A stretch of DNA of 64,000 nt, taken from assembly GCF_050916235.1 (NCBI RefSeq), contig NZ_CP104854.1, positions 1,798,001-1,862,000 of the forward strand, given 5' to 3'. The position numbers were made by a program, and so were the translations under genes. The stretch is from Maridesulfovibrio sp050916235 (GTDB taxonomy: Bacteria > Desulfobacterota > Desulfovibrionia > Desulfovibrionales > Desulfovibrionaceae). Shown here piece after piece: positions 16,655-25,656 of the stretch. The notes beneath the pieces are model-generated. The model worked only from the letters and a program-made list of their open reading frames with translations. It searched no databases and was not told the DNA's origin. Numbering within the stretch: the first letter of the stretch is position 1; each line of letters begins with the position of its first letter.

Positions 16655-17866
16655 TCAATCTGTGTCCCGGTCACGCAGACCGATCAGGTAAAGGATCGAG
16701 TCCAGCCCGAAATGAGAAATGGACTGCCGTGCATCCTTTTTGACCTTGGGCTTGGCGTGAAAAGCAATACCCAGCCCGGCAATGGACAGCATGGGCAGGT
16801 CGTTGGCCCCATCTCCCACTGCAATGGCCTGCTGGAGGCTGATCTGTTCCTTTCCGGCTATTTCCGTGAGTAGTTCCGCCTTCTTGGGCCCGTCAACGAT
16901 GTCACCTATAACACCGCCGGTAAGCTTGCCGTCCTTGATTTCAAGACGGTTGGCATAGACGTAGTCAACCCCAAGGCGTTCCTGCAATTTTTCCCCGAAA
17001 TAAGTGAACCCACCGGAAATAATGGCTGTTTTGTAGCCGAATTTCTTGAGGTTGGAGATAAGGCGTTCGGCACCGTCAGTGATGGGCAGATTGCGGGCGA
17101 TCTCTTCCATGACCGATTCATCAAGCCCCTTGAGCGTTGCCAGACGCTGACGCAGGCTTTCCTTGAAATCGATTTCGCCGCGCATGGCTGATTCGGTAAT
17201 GGAGCTGACCAGCTCTCCGGAACCGGCCGCCTTGGCCAGCTCGTCGATGACTTCGGCCTGAATGAGGGTGGAATCCATGTCAAAAGCCACCAGCCTGCGG
17301 TTGCGGCGGAAGACATTGTCCTCCTGCAGGGCAATGTCCACCTGTTCCTCGGTAGCCATGGTCAGGAAGCTGGCCCGCATGAGATCCAGATCCCTTGGAG
17401 TGCCTCGAACGGAAAACTCGATGCAGGAATGACGGGGTGCGGCTTCACCACCCATGGGGACTCGGCCGGAAAGCCGGTGGATCATGTCGATATTCAGCCC
17501 GTTTTCAGCGATGATGCTGGCAACCTTTGAAATTGCCGTCCCACTGGCCCTGCGCCCGACAAGGGTGACTATATGACGGGGTTTGCCCTGGGCATTGACC
17601 CAGTCCATATAATTATCAGCTTCAATAGGACGAAACTTGACTGTGACCCCCAGCTCGTAGCCTTTGAACATGATGTCCTTCAGCACCGGGGCGGATTCCG
17701 CCTCCCGGGGAATGCGGATAAGCACTCCGAGCACAAGCTGGTTGTGAATTACGCTCTGGCCGATATCAAGAATATCTATGCCATAACCGGCCAGAACCCC
17801 TGTAAGAGATGAGGTCAGACCCGGTTTGTCCTCGCCGGATATTTGAATGAGAATGATTTGAGGCAT
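16655..17866 (-). CDS. serB: phosphoserine phosphatase with tandem ACT domains
   Basis: This 403-residue enzyme catalyses the last step of serine synthesis, O-phosphoserine to serine. Residues 1-80 and about 95-175 form two ACT domains that probably sense serine; the C-terminal half is a HAD phosphatase with nucleophile D196 in FDMDST, the SGGF motif II and the late GDGANDLPML motif. This is the long SerB layout. ATG 17866 (PQIILIQISGEDKPG) is chosen; upstream in-frame ATGs to 17917 have no ribosome site. It is divergent from the histidine-kinase-like gene. Confidence 0.93.
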   Translation of the reverse strand: MPQIILIQISGEDKPGLTSSLTGVLAGYGIDILDIGQSVIHNQLVLGVLIRIPREAESAPVLKDIMFKGYELGVTVKFRPIEADNYMDWVNAQGKPRHIVTLVGRRASGTAISKVASIIAENGLNIDMIHRLSGRVPMGGEAAPRHSCIEFSVRGTPRDLDLMRASFLTMATEEQVDIALQEDNVFRRNRRLVAFDMDSTLIQAEVIDELAKAAGSGELVSSITESAMRGEIDFKESLRQRLATLKGLDESVMEEIARNLPITDGAERLISNLKKFGYKTAIISGGFTYFGEKLQERLGVDYVYANRLEIKDGKLTGGVIGDIVDGPKKAELLTEIAGKEQISLQQAIAVGDGANDLPMLSIAGLGIAFHAKPKVKKDARQSISHFGLDSILYLIGLRDRDTD

Positions 17867-18024
17867 GTTTATTTCCGTGATGGTAGATATGATGGCGGAC
17901 TTTGTCATAAAATCCATGTACAGTAAACATTGCTTATGGAGCCAAAATAAAAACTAATTAAACTTGCTCCTTTTTGTTCAGCATCGTATGCTTTGACATC
18001 TTTTATTCCAAGGTGTTGCAAATT

Positions 18025-19416
18025 ATGGAGAGTCGGAAAAAAAGCGCAGACGTTTATTCAATGAACCCCACCGATATGCTCGGCGAGGGGCTTTCCCTTG
18101 CGTCCGAACCAGATCCGGACAGACTGCTGTCCATCCAAAGGCGCATCCATGAGAAAATGGATGACTACAAGGACTACAGTTTCTCGGCGACCGAGAAGCG
18201 GGCCCTGATGATTTTCTTTGACCTTGCGCAGGAATTCGATTCTCTGGAGGAGTTCTTCACAATATGCACGGCAGTGCCGAAATTCATCTTCGACCTGGAC
18301 TGCCGACTGTATCTGGCCATAGGACCTGATGAATTCATCCCGGTAGGCAGAACCGAGAACCGGGGTCTTATATGCAGTGCAGTTCCCCTTGAAAAGACCT
18401 TCATGAGCAGGCACCTTTTCATCCCGATCCGCGGCAATATTGAACTGGTCGACCAGCTTCCGTTCAAGCCGGCCGGAGACGTCATCGGATGCTTCGAACT
18501 ATACCCCATCGACAAATTATCCTCACACCAATCTTTATTCTTTGAAAAATTCGTCAACCGGGTCGGTTTCCAGCTTCACAACAAACTGCTGCGCCGCAAG
18601 GGACAGGAGCATCTGGATTTTGTGCGCAATCTGGTAAAAGACGTCGGGCATAATGTTATTGTCCCCAACATGTATTTCAAGTTGTTCTACAACAGGCTGC
18701 GCGACCGCATCGAGAACATCAGCAGACTCAGGCACAGCCTGGACAGCAAGGAAAAGCCGCAGATCAAAGCGGAGCTTGAAGAAATGTATAACGGGCTGGT
18801 GTCACAATTCAATGAGATCCACAGCCACTATGAACAGACCAGCCTGTTCCTTGAAACCCTGCTCAGGCGTCAGCACTTTGAGGAAGGGCGGTATATTGTA
18901 GAAAAAAGGCCCTGCAACCTGCTCAAGCAGATCATAGAACCACAGTTGGAGCGCTACCGTTCCAGATTTGAAGAACGTGGAATACGGCTTGACATCAGCA
19001 TGGGCGGAATCCCCGACAGGGAAGTTCGTATCGTTGCAGACATCGGTCTTATTTCACAGGTTTATGCCAACCTGTTTTCCAATGCGGTCAAGTACACGCG
19101 CGAAGCCACCATGCCGGACGGTCGCAATGACAAATTTACCGCTTATGGATGGGAAATGGTACCGGACTTCTTCAACAACGGCTGGGACGGGCTGAAGCTG
19201 AATGTATTCACCACCGGTCCACACCTTTCCACTGAAGACCGTGACAAGCTCTTTCAGGCCGGATTCCGCAGCGAGAATGTAGGCAATGAGTATGGTTCCG
19301 GACACGGCCTCTTTTTTGTCAGACAAGTAGTTGAGCTGCATGGTGGCAAAGTTGGATACGAACCACACGATGGGGGTAACAATTTCTATTTCATCCTGCC
19401 CTTTGGTGACCACTAA
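18025..19416 (+). CDS. soluble histidine-kinase-like protein, divergent ATPase
   Basis: This is a 463-residue protein with no membrane segments. An N-terminal GAF-like region (about 60-190) is followed by a helical segment with DVGHN (H209) as a candidate phospho-acceptor, coiled-coil-like helices, and a HATPase_c-like domain (about 325-463). The N box (YANLFSNAVKYT) and G2 box (YGSGHGLFFVRQVVELHGG) are clear. The G1 box, normally DxGxG, reads FTTGPHLS, losing the aspartate that contacts adenine, and the residue after His is Asn where Glu/Asp is usual. Activity is therefore uncertain. ATG 18025 has AAGGTG upstream. No response regulator is adjacent. Confidence 0.78.
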   Translation: MESRKKSADVYSMNPTDMLGEGLSLASEPDPDRLLSIQRRIHEKMDDYKDYSFSATEKRALMIFFDLAQEFDSLEEFFTICTAVPKFIFDLDCRLYLAIGPDEFIPVGRTENRGLICSAVPLEKTFMSRHLFIPIRGNIELVDQLPFKPAGDVIGCFELYPIDKLSSHQSLFFEKFVNRVGFQLHNKLLRRKGQEHLDFVRNLVKDVGHNVIVPNMYFKLFYNRLRDRIENISRLRHSLDSKEKPQIKAELEEMYNGLVSQFNEIHSHYEQTSLFLETLLRRQHFEEGRYIVEKRPCNLLKQIIEPQLERYRSRFEERGIRLDISMGGIPDREVRIVADIGLISQVYANLFSNAVKYTREATMPDGRNDKFTAYGWEMVPDFFNNGWDGLKLNVFTTGPHLSTEDRDKLFQAGFRSENVGNEYGSGHGLFFVRQVVELHGGKVGYEPHDGGNNFYFILPFGDH

Positions 19417-19942
19417 TGTGCCACGCTAAGCCAATTTACATTTTTTAACAGTTAAAAACAGCATATTAATTGAAAAATTAGTTAAAACCCACTGAAATCA
19501 AAGACTCTTTAATTCATTAGCGCGCGGGCACCAATCTGGGAGCCAGTTTCCCACCTCTCTTCGGAATATGTATTTCGTTTATAATAATACATTGGCAGAA
19601 CAACACAAATCGCCATCTTATACAATAAAAAGAAATTAATTGTTTTTACACACCAACCTATGCTCCAATACATTCAAATGTTCCACAGTCGGAAGTGTGA
19701 TTAGAAAAATGCAGTAAAATAATTTACAGAAACTACATTGAGAGTGTTGTGTTCATTGTACATGCAGAAACGAGCAAAGGCTTTGCTACTTTTAAATTTC
19801 ATGTTATTCTTATATTTGGTTGCTGCATTCATGACTATACTTGTAGGAAATGGGTGAATTATTTTCCTGCACAGTCCGGTTTTTAATAGTAACATACTTA
19901 AGGCTTTTTATCCTCACCTTGTCTTCGCAGGAGGTAACGGGC
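19417..19942. other. AT-rich intergenic region, no gene seen
   Basis: About 525 bases, markedly richer in A/T than the flanking genes, contain no ORF with a ribosome site or protein-like sequence. It precedes the S24 repressor gene, so promoter or operator sites are likely, but no clean dyad was identified. Confidence 0.4.
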
Positions 19943-20629
19943 GTGTCAAAATGGTTTGATGAAAGTTTGGAACGAATCAAAAAAGCTACGGGAACAAGAA
20001 CCCAGGTGCAGCTGGCTGAAATACTGAATATACGTCAGTCCAGCATTTCCGATGCAAAACGTCGCAGCTCCATCCCGGCTGAATGGTTCATCAAGTTATA
20101 CAGAACTCACGGACTCAACCCCGAATGGCTTTCAGACGGAGTAGAACCGGTCTATCTGAAGCCTGGAAAAGGAAAAATTTCAGCGGATGCGATTCTCAGC
20201 GAAACCACCGCACAGTACGGACAGGTTCAGTCCCGCGGACGAATTGTACCTGTCTCCTCCATGGCCGGGGAGAATGCCAGCGCGCATACATGGAAAGCCC
20301 AGCAGATTTCAGAACTGAGCATCCCGGAAACATTCTACAGGTCCTCACTTGTTGTCCTTAAGGTGGAAGGATCCTCCATGGAACCTGCCATCCGCAGAGA
20401 TGCATTTGCCGGGATTGATGAATCCCAGAAGCGTCTCATGGCCGGGGATATATACGCCATCCATGTCCCGCATCAGGGAGTGGTTATCCGCCGGGTCTTT
20501 TTCGACCCTGAAAACTCCCGCTTCATTCTGCGCCCCGAAGATTCCCAGCATCCTGAACAGTACATTGCTGTCGAGGATCAGGAAAAATATGTTGTGGGCA
20601 GAGTTGTCTGGGTCATGCAGGAACTGTAG
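19943..20629 (+). CDS. CI-like repressor: HTH plus S24/LexA-type domain
   Basis: This 228-residue protein has an N-terminal phage-repressor HTH (residues ~1-65, QLAEILNIRQSSISDAKRR) and a C-terminal S24 domain (about 95-228). The catalytic Ser is present as S145 in VEGSSMEP and an Ala-Gly pair (108-109) sits at the expected self-cleavage position. The lysine of the Ser-Lys dyad is replaced by Arg183 (VVIRRV), so self-cleavage may be lost. GTG 19943 is chosen because AGGAGGT lies just upstream; the frame start at 19850 is not supported. No phage genes are nearby, so a chromosomal regulator is more likely than a prophage repressor. Confidence 0.85.
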   Translation: MSKWFDESLERIKKATGTRTQVQLAEILNIRQSSISDAKRRSSIPAEWFIKLYRTHGLNPEWLSDGVEPVYLKPGKGKISADAILSETTAQYGQVQSRGRIVPVSSMAGENASAHTWKAQQISELSIPETFYRSSLVVLKVEGSSMEPAIRRDAFAGIDESQKRLMAGDIYAIHVPHQGVVIRRVFFDPENSRFILRPEDSQHPEQYIAVEDQEKYVVGRVVWVMQEL

Positions 20630-20648
20630 GCAACAGCTATCTTTAAGG

Positions 20649-20690
20649 ATAAAGGCCGTCCCCATGCACAGGGGGGCGGCCTTTTATTTT
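20649..20690 (+). terminator. terminator after the S24 repressor gene
   Basis: AAAGGCCGTCCCC pairs with GGGGGCGGCCTTT, then TTATTTTT. It sits between convergent genes. Confidence 0.88.
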
Positions 20691-20717
20691 TCCCTGCGCA
20701 AGTTTATGAAAGGCTTG

Positions 20718-22091
20718 TCACTCGCTCACTATTTCACTCAACCTGTTACTGGCATTGCTTACGGCCTGGGCTGCCGGTACGTTCTGCCGAAGAGCCTGAT
20801 CAATCATTGAAGGAATTATGCCTTGAGCAGAGGCTATCGCGGCCTGGGGAATCAGAACCCCTTCAGTGAAACTGAAACTTTTCAGGACATCAAACCCGGA
20901 CACGATTTCCCGTACTCTGCGCCGGGAATACTTTGAAAAACCCCCCTGCACATCCCTGTAGAACATGGGGACATCAGTTACGTGCTTCAGCACCGGCAGC
21001 ATGCCTCCGGGAACCATGTGCAACCATGTGATATAGGCATCATCCCTGAACAGAAATTCAACAAAACGGGCTGCAGCCTCCTCCCTGCCTGAGTCTCCGG
21101 TCTTGATAAGTCCCAAGGCATGGATGACCCCATAACCGGCTTTTCTGCTCCCCTTGATACGGGTTACCACCCCGGTATTCATCAGCAGGTTGTAATCATA
21201 GTCCGCGCCGTCCAGTTCCGGGAAATTATCCGGTCCGAGGGAATCGGCGGCGATGCTTGGAGCGGCAAGATCATCCATGATAAACGTTGAATAGAACATC
21301 ATGGCCAGCCTGCCCTGCAGATAGAAATCCCTGCCTCTCCACCATTGCGGACCCGGCGGGGTATAACGGGAGAGTTCCTTGTAGAACTCAAGAGTTTTTA
21401 CCGTGGCGGGAGAGTCAAAAACCACCCTGCCGTCCTTGGAAAATTCCTCAACTCCGGCAGAAAGCGCCAGATGGGTAAAGACCTGCTCGGCATAAGCATC
21501 TGCCCTCGTACCGATCAGGATTCCGTAACGCCCCTTTTCCGGGTGATGAAACGCTTTGGCGGCCGCGAGGATGTTCCTCCAGCTGTTCGGGGCCGCAAGT
21601 CCTTTTTCGGCAAACCAGTCCTTGCGATACCAGATTCCCTGTACCCAGCCATTGAAGGGAATCCCGCAGAAATAGCGGTTGGCCAACCTGAGCCGGCTCA
21701 ATGCCCCGGCATAAAATTTATCCTGCCCTATGGAATCGATCAGCCTGCGGGTCTGCAGTGAATTCATCCAGCCCTTACTCCCGAACGCCACCACCAGATC
21801 AGACGCACACCCCACAACATCTGGTGCATCCCCCTCCTGAATGGCCTTGCCCAGCTCCTCAGCAATCCGGTTTTCCTCAACACCCTTAACGATAATTTCA
21901 ATCTCGGGATGATAGATCCTGAATGCGCTGACCAGATAACCTATGACCGCCTGCCGATCGGCACTGACTTCGGTAGTCCAGAAAGTAATGGTCTTTGCAA
22001 AAGAATCCGAAGCGGTAGAAAGAAATAATATTGCTGACAATGCAGTCATAAAAAGCATACGTGCAAAGCAGTTGGATCTGCTATTTCGCAT
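20718..22091 (-). CDS. extracellular solute-binding protein (carbohydrate type)
   Basis: This is a 457-residue periplasmic binding protein of the family-1 (sugar/polyol) type. It has an N-terminal signal peptide (about residues 1-32, ending SFA), then ITFWTTEVSADRQ, a DVVGCASDLV ligand-lobe segment, and the later WWRGRDFYLQGRLAMMFYSTF hinge region. ATG 22091 has GGGGAGGT eight bases upstream, inside the cyclase gene, and the reading frames overlap by 11 bases, so it is translated from the cyclase mRNA. No permease or ATPase is adjacent, so a sensory role with the Cache cyclase is as likely as transport (inference). Confidence 0.85.
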   Translation of the reverse strand: MRNSRSNCFARMLFMTALSAILFLSTASDSFAKTITFWTTEVSADRQAVIGYLVSAFRIYHPEIEIIVKGVEENRIAEELGKAIQEGDAPDVVGCASDLVVAFGSKGWMNSLQTRRLIDSIGQDKFYAGALSRLRLANRYFCGIPFNGWVQGIWYRKDWFAEKGLAAPNSWRNILAAAKAFHHPEKGRYGILIGTRADAYAEQVFTHLALSAGVEEFSKDGRVVFDSPATVKTLEFYKELSRYTPPGPQWWRGRDFYLQGRLAMMFYSTFIMDDLAAPSIAADSLGPDNFPELDGADYDYNLLMNTGVVTRIKGSRKAGYGVIHALGLIKTGDSGREEAAARFVEFLFRDDAYITWLHMVPGGMLPVLKHVTDVPMFYRDVQGGFSKYSRRRVREIVSGFDVLKSFSFTEGVLIPQAAIASAQGIIPSMIDQALRQNVPAAQAVSNASNRLSEIVSE

Positions 22092-24237
22092 CGAAGACGA
22101 CCTCCCCGGTCCAGCAGACATTATCGGACTGTGTCATGAACCTGCGCGCCATATCCAGATAGTACCCGCAAAGAGGATCATCACCGAACCGTCCACAATG
22201 CAGGTCAAAAGCCGTCACCGCTTCCGCATACCTGTGTGAGAGCAGTATATTGAAAGCGTACTCCCAACTGGCTGCCCTTTCTTCCTCTTCAGAGGAGACA
22301 GCGAACTCGGCAAGCTCACCGACTGAACCGCAAGAGGTTCCCAACAGCTCGTAAACACCCAGGGAGACAGTCGTTCCTTTGGGCATCACCCTTCCGGCGA
22401 ACCGGAACAGGAATCCGTCACCTGATTCCTTTGCGGTGTTTTCACTGACCAGGATTTCCGTCCCCAGAAACTTGTTCAGTCCTTCCAGACGGGAAGCCAC
22501 GTTTACCGCAGCACCGATAGCGGTATAATCCATCCGGTCGGAGGACCCTATGTTTCCCACTACCGCTTCACCGGTATGCACCCCAAGACGGGTTATCATT
22601 TCCGGTTCACTGCATTCCCGGCAACGGGAGTTGAACCGCTTGATTTCGTCTCGGCAACGGAGCGCGGCAAGACAGGCCTTGCGCACATGATCGGCGTCCT
22701 CCACCGGAGCATTCCAGAAGGCCATGATTGCATCACCGATATACTTATCAATGGTTCCACCACTGAAAAGGATGATCTGACTCATCATTGTAAAATAGTT
22801 GGTGATGCTTGATGTAAGTTCCTCAGGAGACAGGGTCTCGGCTATGGAGGTGAAATCCTTGATGTCACTGAAAAGAAAGGTGAGTTTTTTCCGCTCTCCC
22901 CCAAGTTTGGGAACAATCCGGTTTACAATCATGGACTCCACAAGAGGCCTAGGTATGTAACTCCCGAAGGCATTCAGTGTGCTGCGCATTGTTTCTGTCG
23001 CCAGCGAGAGATCCCGGATTTCGACAATGTTGGAGTGCACCTGCACCGGGCTGTCCAGTTCGAACTTCCTTATCTTCTCCACACTTCTGGTCAACTCATT
23101 AAGAGGACGGCTGAGGCGTTTGGCAACGTAATAGATGATAGGTACAAAAAGCAGCAGAATTCCGACTGAGACAAGCAGTGTCTTCTGGCCGATACGGGCA
23201 ATCGGGCCGGTAAAAAACGATTCCGGAACGGCCACAGCCACAAACAATTCCTTTCCGTACTCACTGGGGAGGGGATCAACCAGGGAAATGTATTTCTTAC
23301 CGTCAACCAGAAGATTCTGGATACGAAGTTCATCGTCTCCGTGGCCCTCATAAGTTTCCACAATTAGATCGAGAACTTTGTTCTTCAGACCGGCAACAGA
23401 AACTTCTGATATGGAACTGTCCTCTTTGCGGTGTATGGCAGCGGTCAATTTTTCCTGACTGTGGTAGCCGTACAGTTTGCCATTCGACCCGTAAATCATA
23501 ATTTCGCAGTCAGCTCCAACCATCTGCCTTTCCATGAAATCAGCAAGGTTTGCCAACGAGATATCGATCCCCACCACTCCCGGAACCTTTCCGTCAAAAC
23601 GGCGGGAAACTGTCAGGCCGGGCTCTCCTGAAAATGCAAATATATAAACATCGTTCAAGACAGGCTGATCGGAAACGGAAGCAGCCTGAAACCACGGACG
23701 AATGCACGGATCATACTTCACATCCAGAGACGAAGAAGACCCAACTGTTACGAATCCGGTATCAAGATACTTTATAAGCTCATACCTGCTGCCGTTTCCG
23801 AGGTGTCCAATGGTCTGGGTGTACCATGCGGCATTATCCGGTATATGCCTTTCCTTTTTCATCAGCTCCCGGCCCCGCAGAGAGGAAACCAGATAGAAAT
23901 CCCCATCCCCGAATCCGACATACACAGAGGTGAAATCCGGATTTTCCTGCAGATACTTGAAAAAGACACTGGTCATCGGATGAGAATGAATGGACGGCTT
24001 ATCGCCCAATTCAGGAAAGGCCGTACAGGTATTCACATTCATGAAGGCAGTATCAAAGATGTTCTGAGTTCTTTCCCCTATGGATGAACCGGTCTGGCGG
24101 ATAAGCTGTTCAGCGGAAAGGAGAGCGATATCCGCATTGCGCACATATCCATAAGTGACTACACAGAATACAATCAGAAAAGTCAGGCTCGTAAAAACAG
24201 TAAGTATATTGATGTACAATGGAAAATATTTCTTCAT
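22081..24237 (-). CDS. membrane class III nucleotide cyclase with Cache and HAMP domains
   Basis: This is a 718-residue receptor-type cyclase. Order: TM near 8-30, large dCache-type periplasmic domain to about 355, TM near 365-385, HAMP about 385-440, class III cyclase about 450-620, and a helical tail ending near TPR-like sequence. Catalytic residues look complete: metal D458 and D502, base-contact K498 (DKYIGD) and T572, transition-state N579 and R583. The Lys/Thr pair is typical of bacterial adenylate cyclases. ATG 24237 is used; GTG 24240 directly before it is equally possible. The stop overlaps the start of the solute-binding protein gene. Confidence 0.9.
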   Translation of the reverse strand: MKKYFPLYINILTVFTSLTFLIVFCVVTYGYVRNADIALLSAEQLIRQTGSSIGERTQNIFDTAFMNVNTCTAFPELGDKPSIHSHPMTSVFFKYLQENPDFTSVYVGFGDGDFYLVSSLRGRELMKKERHIPDNAAWYTQTIGHLGNGSRYELIKYLDTGFVTVGSSSSLDVKYDPCIRPWFQAASVSDQPVLNDVYIFAFSGEPGLTVSRRFDGKVPGVVGIDISLANLADFMERQMVGADCEIMIYGSNGKLYGYHSQEKLTAAIHRKEDSSISEVSVAGLKNKVLDLIVETYEGHGDDELRIQNLLVDGKKYISLVDPLPSEYGKELFVAVAVPESFFTGPIARIGQKTLLVSVGILLLFVPIIYYVAKRLSRPLNELTRSVEKIRKFELDSPVQVHSNIVEIRDLSLATETMRSTLNAFGSYIPRPLVESMIVNRIVPKLGGERKKLTFLFSDIKDFTSIAETLSPEELTSSITNYFTMMSQIILFSGGTIDKYIGDAIMAFWNAPVEDADHVRKACLAALRCRDEIKRFNSRCRECSEPEMITRLGVHTGEAVVGNIGSSDRMDYTAIGAAVNVASRLEGLNKFLGTEILVSENTAKESGDGFLFRFAGRVMPKGTTVSLGVYELLGTSCGSVGELAEFAVSSEEEERAASWEYAFNILLSHRYAEAVTAFDLHCGRFGDDPLCGYYLDMARRFMTQSDNVCWTGEVVFDAK

Positions 24238-24501
24238 CACCCACCCGCATTACTTACATTGTCAGGTCCAGGCACTTCCGCAGTTGTTTCACCTGCAATA
24301 TACACGATGTTGTTACGGTTTCAATCAGGATGAATCTTAAAAATGCTATTCATCAACTGAGGAATCAATTTATGATACATTTTTCACGTGGGTTGACGAT
24401 TCCCCGGGCAACTGCTCATATCGGCACGCAAACGCGCGTGCAGGCGCACACCCTGCAGCTAAATGCAGCCCAGATAAGTATACACACTAGATGAGGTAAA
24501 T

Positions 24502-25350
24502 ATGAAAAAAATAACCGCACCGGATATATCCGCCCTCAAAGGACAGCGGAAAATTTCCATGGTGACCGCCTACGATTACCCGTCCGGCCAGATTGCCGAT
24601 GAGGCAGGGGTGGATATAATTCTTGTTGGTGATTCGCTGGGGATGGTTGTTCTCGGTTACGAAGACACTCTGTCCGTGACCATGGAAGATATGTTGCACC
24701 ATACTGCCGCAGTCTCCCGCGGGGCCAGACGTCCCCTTATTATCGGAGATATGCCATTCATGTCCTACCAGCCTTCGGTAGCCATGGCGGTTGAGAATGC
24801 CGGCAGATTCCTCAGTCGCACCGGGGCACGGGCAGTAAAGCTCGAAGGCGGTTTCCCGTTTCTGGAGCACATCAGGGCCATTGTGGATTCCGGGGTTCCT
24901 GTTCAGGGACACATCGGGTTGACCCCGCAACATGTCGCCCGTTTCGGAGGCTTCAAGGCTCAGGGCAAAAATGCCCGCTCCGCAGCCGCCCTTGTCGAAG
25001 AAGCGCTGGCCCTTGAAGCCGCGGGCTGCTTCTCCATTGTTCTAGAAGCAGTTCCAGACGAGGTCGCAACCGAGATCACCGAACGCCTGTCCATCCCCAC
25101 AATAGGAATCGGAGCTGGACCCAACACAGACGGACAGGTGCTGGTCTATCATGACATTCTCGGCCTGTTTGACCGCTTTGTGCCCATGTTCGTAAAAAAA
25201 TACGCTTTGCTGCGCGGTGACAGTATTGCCGCCATCGGACAGTACGTGGAAGAAGTCAAAAACGGTTCCTTCCCGGCACAGGGCAATTACAGCCACATGG
25301 ATGCCGATGAATTCAAGCAGTTCAAAACCCTGCTTCGCGAACGAGTTTAA
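24502..25350 (+). CDS. panB: 3-methyl-2-oxobutanoate hydroxymethyltransferase
   Basis: This 282-residue enzyme (usual length ~265-285) makes ketopantoate from 2-oxoisovalerate and methylene-tetrahydrofolate, the first step to pantothenate and CoA. Family segments are all present: MVTAYDYPSGQIADEAGVDIILVGDSLGMVVLGY is split across residues 18-52, then the VKLEGG, GHIGLTPQ and IGIGAGP motifs. The Mg-binding residues fall in the GDSLG and EGG segments. ATG 24502 is preceded by GAGG. No other pan gene is adjacent. Confidence 0.96.
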   Translation: MKKITAPDISALKGQRKISMVTAYDYPSGQIADEAGVDIILVGDSLGMVVLGYEDTLSVTMEDMLHHTAAVSRGARRPLIIGDMPFMSYQPSVAMAVENAGRFLSRTGARAVKLEGGFPFLEHIRAIVDSGVPVQGHIGLTPQHVARFGGFKAQGKNARSAAALVEEALALEAAGCFSIVLEAVPDEVATEITERLSIPTIGIGAGPNTDGQVLVYHDILGLFDRFVPMFVKKYALLRGDSIAAIGQYVEEVKNGSFPAQGNYSHMDADEFKQFKTLLRERV

Positions 25351-25355
25351 GCATT

Positions 25356-25440
25356 CAGCCGGAGGCCATGCGCAAGTTGGTCTCCGGCTGATCTGCCGGG
25401 CTAGTTTTGATGCATTTTTGGATGTCTGATTTCCCCGCCA
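25356..25440 (+). repeat. hairpin plus degenerate copy of the dispersed repeat (family 1)
   Basis: CAGCCGGAG and CTCCGGCTG arms (25356-25390) form a hairpin just after panB, without a T-run. The following 50 bases, from the CTGCCGGGCT segment through the TTTGATGC and CTGATTTC segments to CCCCGCC, match the core of the repeat at 31091, 32667 and 35996 with several substitutions. Confidence 0.5.
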
Positions 25441-25656
25441 TAGACGACAAACCATCTCCGACCGATCAAAAATATTTCAGACCAAAGATATCTTAACCTC
25501 CGAAGTGCCTGCAGTTATCAGCTTTGCTTTCGATACAGATAAATCCTCGATACACAAACAAGCTCTTCGAACATAAATTGATTGAACAACTTGCGGCAAA
25601 ACGGTTCAAGGGTTAGGCTTTACCGACACAGCATCATCTACCCTGTGGAGGTTTTT
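25441..25656. other. panB-ompA-like intergenic region
   Basis: Beyond the repeat copy, this AT-rich stretch has no gene. It should hold the promoter of the OmpA-like gene, but no convincing -35/-10 pair was found. Confidence 0.35.

Noticed and set aside
19850..20629. S24 repressor as marker of a prophage.
   Set aside because: No integrase, capsid, terminase or att-like repeats are near; the repressor stands alone.
22081..24237. Ala in place of Asp in the YTAIGAAVN segment of the second cyclase as a sign of lost activity.
   Set aside because: That Asp is not one of the metal, base-contact or transition-state residues; the catalytic set (D458, K498, D502, T572, N579, R583) is intact.
24379..24394. 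TTTCACGTG resembling half of a parS site (TGTTTCACGTGAAACA), which drew attention because parB is in the window.
   Set aside because: The right half (GGGTTG) does not match, so it is not a palindromic parS.
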